Source: Symbiodinium microadriaticum
Lineage: Eukaryota > Sar > Dinophyceae > Suessiales > Symbiodiniaceae
Direction: 5' to 3'
Assembly (NCBI GenBank): GCA_001939145.1
Contig: LSRX01000343.1
Location: forward strand, 290,457 to 354,456
DNA length: 64,000 nucleotides
The translations under genes were made by a program, and so were the position numbers. Shown here in pieces: positions 22,498 to 33,885 of this stretch (positions are counted from its first letter, which is position 1; every line of letters begins with the position of its first letter). Under the pieces are notes generated by a model. That model was not told the origin of the DNA and searched no databases. It saw only the letters and a list, made by a program, of their open reading frames with translations.

Positions 22498-23945
22498 CAT
22501 TTTTGGGGCTTTTAGGGTTCAGGGGCTTTAGAGGGTTTGGGGTTTAGGGGTTTAAGGTTTAGGGTTTAGGGGTTTAGGGTACAGGGTTAAGGGTGTAGAG
22601 GATAGGGGTTCAGGGCCGTCTCACACGCCAGCCGGCTGAGGTCTGGACCGGCTCCAACTTAACACAAATGAGTCTCCAAAGCCCAAAGACTTGCATGGAG
22701 AACGGGCGCATTTAACACAAAGCACTGTATTTGTATCGTATATTTGCAGATATGTTGAGGCACCCGAAGGTATCGTTAGAAATTTTCAGGTTGCTATAGC
22801 AGGCTGGATCCTTATCAGAGTTTAAGATTTAAAGCCTAGGCTGAATCCCCAAATCCAAGACCGTGACATCCAGAAATCTAAGAGGCTCAGACCCTGCCAA
22901 GCCTCACGTCTCGAATCTAGTGTTTAGGGTTTAGGATGTAGGGTTCAGGGCCAAGTTAGGGTTTAGGGCCAAACGGAACCAACAAGTGAAAGCACCGAAA
23001 CACCGAAGCTCCAAATCCTATTTGCCCATACCGGGTTCAGAAATGAGATTGGAGAACATGAAGAAACCACACCCATATGCAGTCATACGCATACATGATA
23101 GGCATTCATTCATGATTCATGTATCTGCTTATCAAACACCCTAATTAAACCCTAAACCCTAAATCCTGAACCCTTATAAACCCTAAACCCTCATAAACCC
23201 TAAACCCTGAACCCTAAACCGTATAGCCCTTAAAGCTATCAACAGCTAAACCGCGAGTGCGAAGAGAGGAAGCCCCACCTGCGCCAGAACGAAATCCATC
23301 TCTGCGTGAGAGACCATGAAGTTGTACCCAACCTGAGGCTTTCGGCTTTGTGGGCTTTCAAGATGTGTCAAGATTCAGGGCTTAGGATTTAAGGTTCAGG
23401 GTTTAGGGTATTTGGGGTTTAGGGTTCAGGGTTTAGGGTTCAGGGTTTATGGATTTTCAGAGTTTAGGACTTCGTGGCTGGTAGATACATCGGGGCTTGG
23501 GGCTCATGATCTTGGGCCTGAGCACTAAACGGCTGAACCCCACCACCTGACACATCGCGGCCTGGACATGAACTTCCAAACTGCATGGTACGGAATTAAC
23601 GCTGCAAGTTTTGGGCTTGCCATGCTGAAATCTGGAGTGCTGTATTGCTCGCGTGTCCAGTTCGCAGGCCAGGAAAAGTCATACATTTCTGGCCTAAGAG
23701 GAATTCCCTTCGTCAAGCGACCAAGCTATTGGGCGCGATCCAGCATCTCGCTTGCATTCGGGATCTTGGTTTGGGCTCTTGGGCTCGGGGTTTCCTCTAA
23801 ACAACGCACCAAAAAACCACGAACAGATGGCCTGCCTCCACTCCCACCCATGAAGCAGAAGAAAGCTCGATCCGCGTGTTCGTGAGGAAGCCTGAGACGC
23901 TAGGAGGTTCAGGGGTTTAGGGTTTAGGGTTGCCAGTCCTAGTAA

Positions 23946-24026
23946 TGTAGGGGCCTTCATAATCAGAATAGGGTTTTGGGGTAGAATGTAGCTTGACAGT
24001 ATAGGTAATTATGAAGGCCCCTATAC
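23946..24026. mobile_element. MITE-like hairpin, family E copy
   Basis: Short form of family E with good inverted ends: TGTAGGGGCCTTCATAAT and ATTATGAAGGCCCCTATA. Confidence 0.8.
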
Positions 24027-24243
24027 CACCTATCAGGCCGAAAAATGCTCCGAAAACCCAGAACCCGATGACTCCTCGCTACTTAATTCTGATTCGATGA
24101 TCCATCCGTCTATGCATCTCTCGATCCTTAGGTGTCATACCGTTACCTATCCACCTACAGGCATCCATGCATTCGTTGAGTCTTTTACTCGGCCATTCGT
24201 TCATGCATACTTTCGTTCATTCCTCATGCATGCACGGCTACAT

Positions 24244-24386
24244 GCATTGCATTGCATTGTATTGCATTGCATTGCATTGCATTACATTGCATTGCATTGC
24301 ATTGCATTGCATTACATTACATTGCATTTCAACGCATTGCATTACATTACATTACATTACATTACATTACATTACGTTACATTACA
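24244..24386. repeat. ATTGC/ATTAC pentanucleotide repeat
   Basis: About 28 pentamers, first GCATT, then switching to ACATT. A related short run in the opposite orientation (TGCAA) lies at 39010-39060. Confidence 0.95.
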
Positions 24387-24740
24387 TGACATGCCACGCA
24401 TACATACATGCGTGTGAGCGTGCGTGCATGCGGGCGGACATGCATACGCTCATACATACATACCGACATACTTTCAAACTTACATAGATACATACATACT
24501 TACTTACTTATATAAGGGGAATACATTTGTGGTAGGACCTCCCACCACACTCCTACATAGTCTCGGCTTGTACCTATCATTCAGTGGAAGACCTCGGTGA
24601 TTGCAAAGGTTTGTAGATGGTTCAGGAGGGCCAACGTCATTGCGGATACCGAGCACTTCGGAAATGCCGAGTCCTAGCGAAGCAGGCCACCAGCTGCGAG
24701 GGAGTGAATCAGCTCCGATGGAGATGTTCAACCCCCCCCC

Positions 24741-24748
24741 NNNNNNNN
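24741..24748. other. Assembly gap (8 N)
   Basis: Eight N after a run of C; frames across it are not meaningful. Confidence 1.
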
Positions 24749-24907
24749 CCAACCCCAAGCTCTAAGCTTCCTCATACACCCTGAGGCCTAGCAATACCTG
24801 AGCCCTCGACCCCCTGAAGCAGTGAACTCCGAACCCCTGACGTGTCGAAATCTTCGCCACTACTGCTCCGAGTCCTCACATCAGGTCAACAGTTGGGGAG
24901 CCCTCCA

Positions 24908-25012
24908 ATGGGACTTTCTGAAAATAAGGGGTACCTTATATTGGGGTCCTAATAATAAGGATCCTACTATTTAGGGTACTATATTAAGGGCCCCCTATTT
25001 TCGGAAGCCCTC
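24908..25012. mobile_element. MITE-like hairpin, family F copy
   Basis: Ends TGGGACTTTCTGAAAATAAGG and complement CCCTATTTTCGGAAGCCCTCA, core with AGGATCCTACTATTTAGGG. One copy of the 33-base block. Confidence 0.8.
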
Positions 25013-25045
25013 AAATGGTCTTCAGGTGTTTGGCTTTTTTGGGTT

Positions 25046-25636
25046 TTGGGGGGCTCGAGCTCTGAAGTAGCCGAGTCGACGGGCTTTTTTCGGCATGTTG
25101 GGGGTCTTGGGTTTCAGGCCGGAGGTTTGATCTCGCTTGGGCTTTCGTGCTCAAAGATCAGCAGTGCACGTGGGTCTAGCTTCTGCGTTTCACCCTTCAC
25201 GTCCCGGGATTCTGATTCTGACCCTCAACCTCAGCCCTTAAAACTTGAGGCGTTCGAGAGGTGCGGTGTCCCGAACCCGAAAACTCAAGAACCCCAGGAA
25301 GAAATGTGTCCGCAAAGCTCCGAAAGCCTCGAGGAGCTAGAGCCTGCCGAAGAAAGTGACTAGTTCAGAAGCGACTTCGAGAAACGATGCCTTTGGAGTT
25401 GAAGAGTTGTCAAGCCATGCACTTCATTCCCAGAATGCTGACATGTTACCATCCCGAGAAAGAAAAAGCCTCGGTCTGGGTCAACCCAACAATCCAAACC
25501 CAAAAGCCCGAAACTCCTAGCTGAGTTATGCTGCCAGCCTCGCTGTACCTGTGACAAAAACTGCAAAGGCTTGCTGTACCTGGGCAACAAAAAGCGACGC
25601 ACCCGCTGGAGAAGATGTCAAATGTTGTTATGAAAA
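25046..25636 (+). CDS. Candidate coding block with two good frames
   Basis: Two plus-strand frames look like protein. One, ending in TAG at 25361-25363, is acidic (KTQEPQEEMCPQSSESLEEL). The other runs from about 25443 to TGA near 25634 and is very basic with cysteines (LLAELCCQPRCTCDKNCKG, NKKRRTRWRRCQ). I could not link them by splice phase and know no family for either. Confidence 0.35.
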
Positions 25637-26028
25637 GATGCAAACAACGATATCATAAGCAACGTAGTACTTACTGCCCGCACTTCAACGTATGCTTACT
25701 CGATTGCTTAACGTGATGTGCAAAACGGCACACATTGGTGATTGGGGATTGGTCACAAATTTCGGCGGGCACCGATGCGATCTTCGGAGGGCTTGGGGCT
25801 TCGCGAGCCCGACTACGGAAGCCTCAGCTCAGTTGTAGGTTATATGTCATGCATGCAAGCATTCCTTCGCCTTCTCTTGGGGTGCTTTGCCTGACCTCAC
25901 CGTACCCTGGTCCTGTCCGTCACCAGCTCTCTCTCTCTCTCTCTCTCCTGCCCCGAGCTGTGCTTTGCTCAAAGCATGTCAACTCCAACCCCCGAAGCCT
26001 CAGGCCCAACATTCCCTGCACTGCAAAG

Positions 26029-26136
26029 GCTTTTGCCCTCCCCAAAGCACCAAACTGTAAGATCTGTAAACCTCAGTACGAAGATGATGATAAACTGCAA
26101 GCCGAATTTGGAACATATGAGCCCTATCTCGTCTGA
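26029..26136 (+). CDS. Candidate terminal exon with CxxC
   Basis: After an AAAG acceptor the frame reads AFALPKAPNCKICKPQYEDD, then DKLQAEFGTYEPYLV and TGA. It has protein-like composition, and the CKICK pair could bind metal. It may continue the 25046-25636 block. Confidence 0.4.
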   Translation, partial: AFALPKAPNCKICKPQYEDDDKLQAEFGTYEPYLV

Positions 26137-26206
26137 GTCTGAGACTTGATGAACACCCTGGCCGACAGGCTGGGCTTCCCTGCCTGAAGACTGAGCTGGA
26201 GGTAAC

Positions 26207-26355
26207 ATCCAGCGACTCCGGGAACATGTCCTCGGACAAGATGTGCTGTGGCGTTGCGGGGATGTAGAGCAGGAGGGGTGTTTCAGGGTTTTGTAGGAAG
26301 ACGAAGGCAAGATCTACCCCCCCTCCACTGTGGTCCAAAAAGCGAATTAGCGACA
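26207..26355 (-). CDS. Candidate internal exon of 49 codons
   Basis: Between an AG acceptor and a GT donor (GTTACC) the minus frame reads SLIRFLDHSGGGVDLAFVFL, QNPETPLLLYIPATPQHILS and EDMFPESLD. The most protein-like single exon on this strand outside the firm genes; family unknown. Confidence 0.45.
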
Positions 26356-26741
26356 CTTGCTGGCCCCGACGCCCAAAGTGTGGATTTCACCGAAAAAACG
26401 ATGGCAACCTCGTAGCACCCAATCCCGACTACAGACAACAGGAGAGTCGACGTGACTGGGGATAGTGTTGGCAACTACATTTGCTATCCGTTGTGATGGG
26501 CTTCTAGGGCTTGTCTCTGTCTCTCTCTCTCTCGCCCTCCCTCCTTTTCTCCTCCACAAGTATAGACTAGGCAGACAGCCACGCGAATAGATCGAACAAA
26601 CAGGCAAAGCAGACATGTAGCGCACAAGTCGCCGCAAACCGCAACCCTGAACTGAATCCTTCAGAGGCACTGAGCACTGAACCTTCAACCCCTTCTAAAC
26701 TCAAAGCAGCAATCCGTCGCGCAGACACCCCATAAGCCATA

Positions 26742-26850
26742 ACCCTAAGGGTCCATGTGCCCAAATAGGTATACTTTGGCCCAAAAGTACCCAAATAGGG
26801 ACTACTTTAAGGCCAAAGTTTATCTATTTGGGTACATGGACCCTTAGGGT
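26742..26850. mobile_element. MITE-like hairpin, family B (single copy here)
   Basis: Ends ACCCTAAGGGTCCATGT and ACATGGACCCTTAGGGT; arms continue with CCCAAATAG. 109 bases, no open frame. The outermost bases themselves resemble the telomere heptamer. Confidence 0.8.
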
Positions 26851-27254
26851 AAACCCATAAGGCATAGACGCTCACGAGGCCCTTCGGTCTCCAAAGCGTG
26901 CCCTCCCCCCGGATCCTCTGGACGGGAACCGCTGCCCGAGCAGCTTGTCATCCTAACCAGGGTTTAGGCTTTAGGCTTTGGGGTTTAGGCTTTAGGGTTT
27001 GGGGGGTTTGGGACTTTGGGGTTTGGGGCTTTAGGGTTTGGGGGTTTAGGGTTTAGGGTTTGGGAATTTAAGGGTGCAGATTGTGGGTGGAGTGTTTCAG
27101 GGTTTTGCGCTTTCGGTGTCAGGGCTCCGGGTGTGGAGTTTCCGTTTCTAGCCGACCCTTCGGACGCTTCGTCGTCGAATCTCAGATTGGGCGGAGTCTG
27201 GGAGCCGGATGGACTTGCCGTATCCCCTGATCCTGCAGGGTTTCAGTGCAGAAG

Positions 27255-27347
27255 GTGTTGTGTGTCTGTCTCTGTGTGTGAGTGTGTGAGTGTGAGTGAG
27301 TGTGTGTGTGTGTGTGTGTGTATGTGTGTGTGTGTGTGTGTGTGTGG
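27255..27347. repeat. TG dinucleotide repeat
   Basis: TG run with GAGTG interruptions, directly upstream of a candidate exon at 27371-27437. Confidence 0.9.
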
Positions 27348-27370
27348 TGTCTTCGCTGGTCTTTCGGGCT

Positions 27371-27437
27371 GTCTTTTGACGACTCGACCCTGCAGCTCTT
27401 CGACATTGCCGTCTACATTGGGAAGCCCATGGAAGGC
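27371..27437 (+). CDS. Candidate upstream exon of the 27616 gene
   Basis: The frame reads LSFDDSTLQLFDIAVYIGKP and MEG. Strongly protein-like, but the donor and the phase into 27616 do not resolve, possibly because of an assembly error (N at 27590 and a local duplication in between). Confidence 0.4.
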
Positions 27438-27615
27438 TTAACACTACTTTTGCACATGTCCACATTTTCCACTATCTAGAGGCTATATATATATGTACTT
27501 GGGCTGTTGCGGTGTGGCTATATATATGTACTTGAATAGCGATATAGCGTTCACATTTTCCACTATCTAGAAGCCTTATGGCTGTTGCGNCAAGGTGACC
27601 TTGTCAATCCTTCAG

Positions 27616-28266
27616 GTGGCAAACAAGGTCAAAGCCGCGAAGGAGGCGCTGCAGCCTGTGTATGAGGATGTGCAGATTGCCATTCCTTTCTTGGATGGTG
27701 TGGACGTTGCCACGCTGAAGCCTGAGGCTGTTCCAAAGGACTTGACCGATCTGCTCGCCAAGTACGCTGAGCAAACCCACACGTTGGAAGGGGCGGTGGC
27801 AGGTGCCCTGTTTGCATGTTTCCTGTGTCCTTGTGGGATTTTGTAAACTGTGTCATGTCATCAGTCATACCAGCAGATATGGTGGTGCGCAAGTTACAAT
27901 GCATTGTCTGCATTGTATTATTGTATTGTATAGTTTGTTTGCTGCGTTCATTATTTTGACAAGTGTTAGTAAGTTAGTTTACTCGGAATCGTTGTTAGCA
28001 AAATATGGACGACGATGGCTCCCTCGGCTTGAGGCTTTAACCTTAACTCTCTAAGGTCATTGTCTTTTAACTTTTAGCTATCATTGTTTCATTGATCATG
28101 ACAACTCACAAATTCACAATACTTGTGTTATGGTTTACGGTTTAGGAGTTCATAGTGGTGGTACTAAGTACAAACTTAACTAGTAGTACAGTAGTCCGTA
28201 GTACAGTATTATTACAGTATTATTACTACTTAGTGCTGTACTTAGTACTGAGTACTTAGTACTTAG

Positions 28267-28342
<76 letters not shown>

Positions 28343-29037
28343 GCTTAGTAATACTTAGTAATTAGTAATTCGTAATTAGTACTTGGTCGGTAACTTAGTC
28401 GTAGTATTCGTATTGTAGTATTCCACACAAGATAGCAAAGCTACAAAAACATGGTTGTTTTAGTGCGAATTCTGAAAACCTAGTCGTTTGCAGGTGCAAG
28501 GGATCTCCGCGACAGCGAACATGTTTTGTCGTGCTACATCACCCGGCAATCAGACATGACGAACGTGATTTCGGCCGAGACCCTGACAACCATGACCGAG
28601 TCGCACATGCAGCACCCCACATGTTCGGAAATCATGGCGGCCACCTTCGCCTTCATGGCATGTGAGCTCTTTACGCAGGACCGCAGCGAGCCGGCAAAGC
28701 TTACCAAGGAAGTGAACGCATTCCTCAAGTTCGCGAGCACGCAGTTGCTGCTCACGCGCAAGGAACAGCCCGCCAAGGCTGTTGCCCTTCTGGAGAAGAT
28801 GCAAAAGGCCGGGTGGAATCGAGTGCATGTGTTGAGGCAGTCAACCCAAGACCCAAGGTGTGAAAGTTCGGTATTTAGCAGCAGCATATTAGTCGGGTTT
28901 AGGCTTAGGTTTTAGGGTTCAGGGTTAATTCCTATTAGCTATTGGCTGTGCAGGATCTCAAGTTGGCGGCTCATTCATTGCCGGGTGCAGCTGCGGGCAA
29001 GCGGCAGTCCGTGAGTGGCAAGCCCGGGAAGAAGTGA
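27616..29037 (+). CDS. Unrecognised alpha-helical protein, last three exons
   Basis: Exons 27616-27802, 28494-28822 and 28954-29037 join in phase with canonical GT-AG introns of 691 and 131 bases. Together they give 199 codons and a TGA. The product is largely helical (VANKVKAAKEALQPVYEDVQ; LTKEVNAFLKFASTQLLLT; KAVALLEKMQKAGWNR) and ends in a basic tail (GKRQSVSGKPGKK). No signal peptide or membrane segment is visible in this part. The 5' end is upstream. I do not recognise the family. A strong alternative donor (GTGAGT) at 29011 would join in phase 0 to 29060 in the next gene, so a longer fused transcript is possible. An ACT microsatellite sits in the first intron. Confidence 0.75.
28257..28342. 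repeat. ACT trinucleotide repeat
   Basis: About 25 ACT triplets flanked by TAGTACTTAGTA-type sequence, inside an intron. Confidence 0.95.
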
Positions 29038-29059
29038 GTGAAGTGAGTGAGCACACCAG

Positions 29060-31120
29060 CACTTCCAAGAGCTGGAACCAGGCGGATCAGCAGATCGTAT
29101 GAATCACCGAATCAATGGTCTTGGCGATCTTGCTTGAACGTAACTTACTTAGGCAGGTGTGGTACAGTGCGCCTGCAAGACAGCATGTCTCATGCACCAG
29201 GTGCCTTTTGGCATCCACGTTTATATACCGCACAACCTTCTCTCAGACCACCCCTTCCATGGCAACTATTTTCGAGTTGGCGCTCGGTAGCCTTGGAGTC
29301 TGACATCTCTCAGGGATCTTCATTATCTAGATCATCTGGCTTAGTTTAGCTGTACCTGTATCCTGAATTAATCGGGCTGGCTTCGTGCAGGGGTGTCGAG
29401 TCCAGGAGACCGACCGAGTGCAAAAGCAGAGAGCAATAGCTCAGAGACCTCAGCAGGCACAGCTGATCCAGCCGTGTGACGAAACAGAATGCGCGAGAGA
29501 GAAATGCCGTTTTGCAGCTTTCGACTAGGGTGATACCGGGATGATTCTGTGAGAACAGAGGTAGCTGCATTAATCTTGAGCTTGAGGTACGCGCCTACAA
29601 AGCCATCATCCAAAATCCGACAGGACTTGGATGAGCGAAGAGCCGCCTTGGGTTTCGATCCCTCGGATACAGATGATATCTACCGAGAGCCACGTGTCAT
29701 GAAGACTGAAGATAGCATGAGTCCTGTAACAACTGTAAAATGTTCAGAAGAATTTAGAGTTTAGAGTCAATTTAGAGTCAATTAGGGTGTTTGTAGAGTC
29801 TTAGAGTAAGGTTTAAATCGGTTTAAACTTTAAACAATGTGCAGTTCAGATCATTAGCGTTTTGTGGTCGATGTTTAGCTGTTGTCGCTAAAGTGTCGCT
29901 AAAGGCTACGCACAACTTTATGACTCATTTATCTATGACTCTATGACTATGACTATAATTTACATTAATAATAACTACTTATAGACTCATGACTAATAAA
30001 TACTAATAAATAAATGAGTCATAAAGTTGTGCGTATCGGCTACCAAGTGTTGCGTTCCCAACTTTATCATATTATGAAAGATCAGAAGAGAAATAGACAT
30101 TCAGACATTCACCCCAGTGAAAACAGGTATTCTTCTTACTGCCGTGCCCAGCACGGGGCCGACTGGGCAATCGGTATGAGTGACCATGAACTGGAGCAGC
30201 TGGACTGTCTCTATCACACATTGACCGCAGAGGAGACAGATGTGTCTTGTCTTGCATTTGTTTTCTACATTTACAATTCAACAGCAGCTCCTGTGCCCGT
30301 GATGCCCAGTGCCGCCTGGTTGAAATGTCAGGACGCCTGGTAATCGTAGGTGCAGTGAAAGTTTGTGAAAGCACTACGTACTTCGATCAGTCTACAACTA
30401 TCATATACGCATCGATATTCCTAGAGATTCTGGCATCGTTTGACCGTTCTTGGTTGGCTTAGGCTGCAGCACGGCGCAACAAACTCGTGAAGTGTTCAGT
30501 TGACTTGGCAAAGAGCATGAGTCGCACCTGTTATCGCCTGGATGACCTGATGCCGACGCTGCTCGTATGCATTAGATCTTGTGTGGCTAGCGGCTGCGCG
30601 CTCACAGGCTTACGAAGTGTACTCTGGTTGTGTTCATTTTGCTCCGGGTAAGGCTGACAAGGAACAGCAACATCTATTGCTACGGGCGTGAAACGCTGTT
30701 GACCCCTGTGCACTTGCTGGCATCGTGCTGCCCTGAGTGCACTTGCTGGCATCCCGGCATCCCCCGTAGTCAAATCAGCCATACGACGATTGATTTCTGG
30801 CAGGCATGCTTTCCCTGTGGACGATATGAACTTGGCGACCATGGGGCATCGAAAGCTTTTGCAATCCATCGCTGGGAATGCCATGTCGGTTCCTGTAATC
30901 GGGGCCTGTATGCTGAGCGTAACCCGGCAGGGTATCCTTGTTCACGCTGTTTTTTGTGCCTCTAAAGCTTCTCAGAAGTGAACTGAACCTGTCCAAGGTT
31001 ATCATTGTTTCGACTCTCCGTCCTGAGCATGCTTACCCGATGCTTCACCAAAGGTCTGTCGCATCTCCGCGTGTTATGTCCGAGGACGAACCCGAATCGG
31101 ACGATTCTGCGTCGGCGTGA
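29060..31120 (+). CDS. DNA (cytosine-5) methyltransferase-like protein, C-terminal part
   Basis: Recognised from its C-terminal half. About 30129-30243 reads WAIGMSDHELEQLDCLYHTL. Exon 30463-30564 reads KCSVDLAKSMSRT, YRLDDLMPTLL, resembling the target-recognition region (a VDxSxSxSRT...MPTL pattern). The block ending 30918 carries the motif IX region (RLISGRHAFPVDDM) and motif X (SIAGNAMSVPVIGACML). The last exon 31028-31120 adds an acidic tail (SEDEPESDDSASA) and TGA. Introns 30244-30284, 30340-30462 and 30919-31027 are GT-AG and in phase. Upstream, phase-compatible pieces (29060-29081, 29157-29200, about 29391-29473, about 29624-29725) look like linker sequence. The catalytic motifs (PCQ, ENV, QxRxR) are not visible, so this is a truncated gene, or the catalytic exons are elsewhere or unrecognised. 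The junction between 30564 and 30770 is unresolved. Confidence 0.6.
29907..30035. mobile_element. Perfect 26-bp inverted repeat element in an intron (family J)
   Basis: The arms 29907-29932 and 30010-30035 are exact reverse complements over 26 bases (TACGCACAACTTTATGACTC and onward). The 77-base loop is AT-rich with repeated CTATGACT. It lies just upstream of a methyltransferase exon. Confidence 0.85.
30770..30918 (+). CDS. Methyltransferase motif IX/X exon
   Basis: Reads KSAIRRLISGRHAFPVDDMN then LATMGHRKLLQSIAGNAMSV and PVIGACMLS. GNAxSVPV is the motif X signature of cytosine-5 methyltransferases. Donor GTAACC; the exact 5' boundary is uncertain. Confidence 0.65.
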
Positions 31121-31460
31121 GAAAGTGTTTGCACATCTGTGGCGAACATGTTCTTGGCTGAGCTAGCCTAGTAGCTGTACTCAACTCGGCTATGTGACTC
31201 TGTGAGAGTCACTTGGACATCCTCAGAATCATTGATGATATACTAAAGATGTATTATTTAGCTCTGTAGAATACTAGCATTAGCAAGCGAAGATACGGTA
31301 TTTCGGTTGCAATAGACAGCTTCAGGCATTGCTGCTGCAGTAGCATTCTTCGTTTACAGGCCCCGTCTTGATGATCCAAAACCTCGTGCTGAAGGGGGCA
31401 GGATACAGCTCAAGTGTGGGTGTTGAAAACCTGCCTACCCGGTTACGGTCGCTAGTCTTA

Positions 31461-31574
31461 AGCCTTCCGAGGGCTTTGCAACGTCTACAGCTCCTCGGAA
31501 CTTGCCCGTAAAGAATCCTACAACCCTGCAGCCTGTGCCGCAAGCTGCACCTCAAGTAGCTAATCAATACTAAA
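31461..31574 (+). CDS. Candidate terminal exon
   Basis: The frame reads PSEGFATSTAPRNLPVKNPT, TLQPVPQAAPQVANQY, then TAA. Proline-rich. Another frame is also open here. Confidence 0.2.
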
Positions 31575-31934
31575 GGCCCAACAGAGGTTGTGTCCTTCCT
31601 GCTGTTTTGGGCACCCCAACCCCTCGAACTGCTGCCACCCAAGCTTTCGGGTCTTCTGTATCATAGCACCCATGCAACATCCTAGATGTTGAATTGTAAG
31701 ACCCTAATTAAGACCCTGAGCCGTGACGCAGGAAAGGCCCTAAAGCCCTGACCGCGCAACCGCTGAGTAGTCCTCGTAAGATCTGACGTCGGGTGCACCT
31801 GGAGAAGTAGGCCGAAGTGAAGGCAAGCGGACCTGAGAGCACGAAACGCGAGCCGCCCCTTGGCCTTTCCAAGGCTTTCAAGCTTAGTCCTCGTGTTACC
31901 TATCAAGCCTTATGCAGTACTACCATGCACTATA

Positions 31935-32000
31935 CGATCTGTGTGTGTGTGTGTGTATACATACATATATATATATAGAGAGAGAGAGATAGATAGAGAA
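31935..32000. repeat. GT, AT and AG compound microsatellite
   Basis: GT run, AT run, then AG/ATAG run. Confidence 0.9.
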
Positions 32001-32079
32001 GTGTACATATGTAAAGATATCATACATATAGAGACACGCACACATGCATACTATATGTAGTCCATAGTATTCACGTTCA

Positions 32080-32180
32080 TTACACAATCACCTGGGGTTC
32101 CGGCTCTGTTCGCTCGCGATGGGCATGATGCCAGGTCAGCCAGTACTCACAGGTGTCACAGGTCACACGCGCAGGAAGCG
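32080..32180 (-). CDS. Candidate terminal exon with CxxC
   Basis: The minus frame reads RVTCDTCEYWLTWHHAHRER, TEPEPQVIV, then TAA. The CDTC pair followed by WHH could bind zinc. Upstream boundary unresolved; family unknown. Confidence 0.35.
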
Positions 32181-32794
32181 TGATCGCCAAACTACGGGTC
32201 ACAACGTCAGTGGTCCTCCAGCGACTACTGGCAAGCATACATAGACACGTGCAACCCACAACATACATGCGTGTAGATGTGTATGCCTTCTAGATTCTAC
32301 ATGTGCAAATATTTTCTTTATAATGTATGCATGAACTTACTGAGGCATCTTCAAGCACATCCAAACACATGTACAGTTGTTCGCACACAGACGCATACAC
32401 ACATGTACGCATGCACACTGTCACCTTGAACCATGCACAATCAGTTTGCGGGTGTATGTGTGCAAACACCGTCAAATCAGTTATAAGATGCATATCGAAA
32501 CCCGGCAAACGAGCACAGCCCCATCTCAGCTGGATGCACGTCTGCAGGTATGGATGCGCAAACGGCCAGACTGTTCAAATCCAGCCAAGTATTGCTTGCA
32601 AGAAGCGGGAAAAACTGTCAAAACACGCAATTCGACCGACCTTTGGTCTACCTGATATGTCGAATCCTACAGTTATCCTGAGGTATTCCCAACCCTAAAC
32701 CCAAACTCCAGTCACACCGTTGACCAACTTCGGTCCTGCCCCCGCGGCTGCAAGTTGTAGATCTGGTATGCCGATGTGAGTGTTAATGGCTTAA

Positions 32795-32899
32795 TGTAGG
32801 GGCCTTAATAATTAGAACAGGGTTTTAGGCTCCTTTATAGTAAGAATATAATAAGGAACCCTAAAGAAGAATTTGGTGATTATAGAGGCTTCTATAGTA
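32795..32899. mobile_element. MITE-like element, family E copy
   Basis: ATGTAGGGGCCTTAATAATTAGAA at the left, TTTATAGTAAGAATATAATAAGGAACCC in the middle and GGCTTCTATAGT at the right. Best match to the copies at 7465 and 57373. Confidence 0.75.
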
Positions 32900-33285
32900 A
32901 GGCTCTAGGACTTTTAGGGCATTGGTGAGAGCGCGAGGGTTTGTGGTTTCTAGGGCTTTAACGTTTGAACGGCTTCAGGATTTGGGCGCCTTGGTTTGCT
33001 GCTTCTCCAACTTCTCGAGATGTCAAGGTGCGAGGCGTCAGCCCAGCACAATCTCTGACAAACGTCACAGAACTACTGACCTTGTTCCGATAAAACTCTC
33101 CTGCATGAGAACCTAGTTAAAATGTCGCCACATCCAGCTGCCCCACTAAGGCGTTCGCTTTTTGCCATTCTCTTTCAGGTTATTAAAGTCTAAGAAATGA
33201 GGGGCTCCATTTCAAGGGTCCGTGTCGTAAGAACCCTACGAATCCCTGCACAGCATCAACAAAGTCTTGCTTGTTCAGCGGTTAT

Positions 33286-33435
33286 ATGGCATCGCCGGGC
33301 GGTGTGTTGAATGTGGGTTTCCGCACGCGAACATGGCTTGAGTACCTGCGGCGGGCTACAGCCGCCGGCGCAAAACCCAGACCTCAAACCCGCAGTATAG
33401 AGGCCCTCATGATGCGAACCATTATACCCACATAG
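33286..33435 (+). CDS. Candidate short open frame
   Basis: ATG to TAG, 49 residues, including MASPGGVLNVGFRTRTWLEY and LRRATAAGAKPRPQTR. Could be a real exon or chance. Confidence 0.2.
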   Translation: MASPGGVLNVGFRTRTWLEYLRRATAAGAKPRPQTRSIEALMMRTIIPT

Positions 33436-33885
33436 TCGCTGTACCTGTTTATAATCTATGTCTCAGTCCTACTGCGTTGAATTCCATTTAGGTGCAACAA
33501 ACCCAAGATCCGACTAAGGGCCCCGCTCGTTCCTTATTGGCTCTTAGAAGCCAGTGAGGCGGTACACATCCCGTAGGTTTTAGGGAGTTTAGGGCTTGGG
33601 GCACCGTGCTCCATCATCAGCCTTGAGATCAGCAAGGTTTTAATTGGGGACCTGCCTGAGGGAGGGTTCATACTGATTGTTTTGAGCGACCGGCCCCAAA
33701 TTTTCTCAATTCCCCTAAGGCCAGCCCCACTAAACCCGAAACCGCAACTCCAAACCCTGAAACCAAACAGTCTAAGTCCTACACCAGGCATCCAACATAC
33801 CCTATCGCTCCTTTCTCCAGGTCAATGGGGACCCCGTAAGACCCAAACTAACCTCCTGTCGGGGCCGGAAAACCACTATAGTACT

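Noticed and set aside
24244..24386. CRISPR-like or regular repeat array
   Set aside because: It is a pure pentanucleotide microsatellite with no spacers; no CRISPR-type structure exists in the window.
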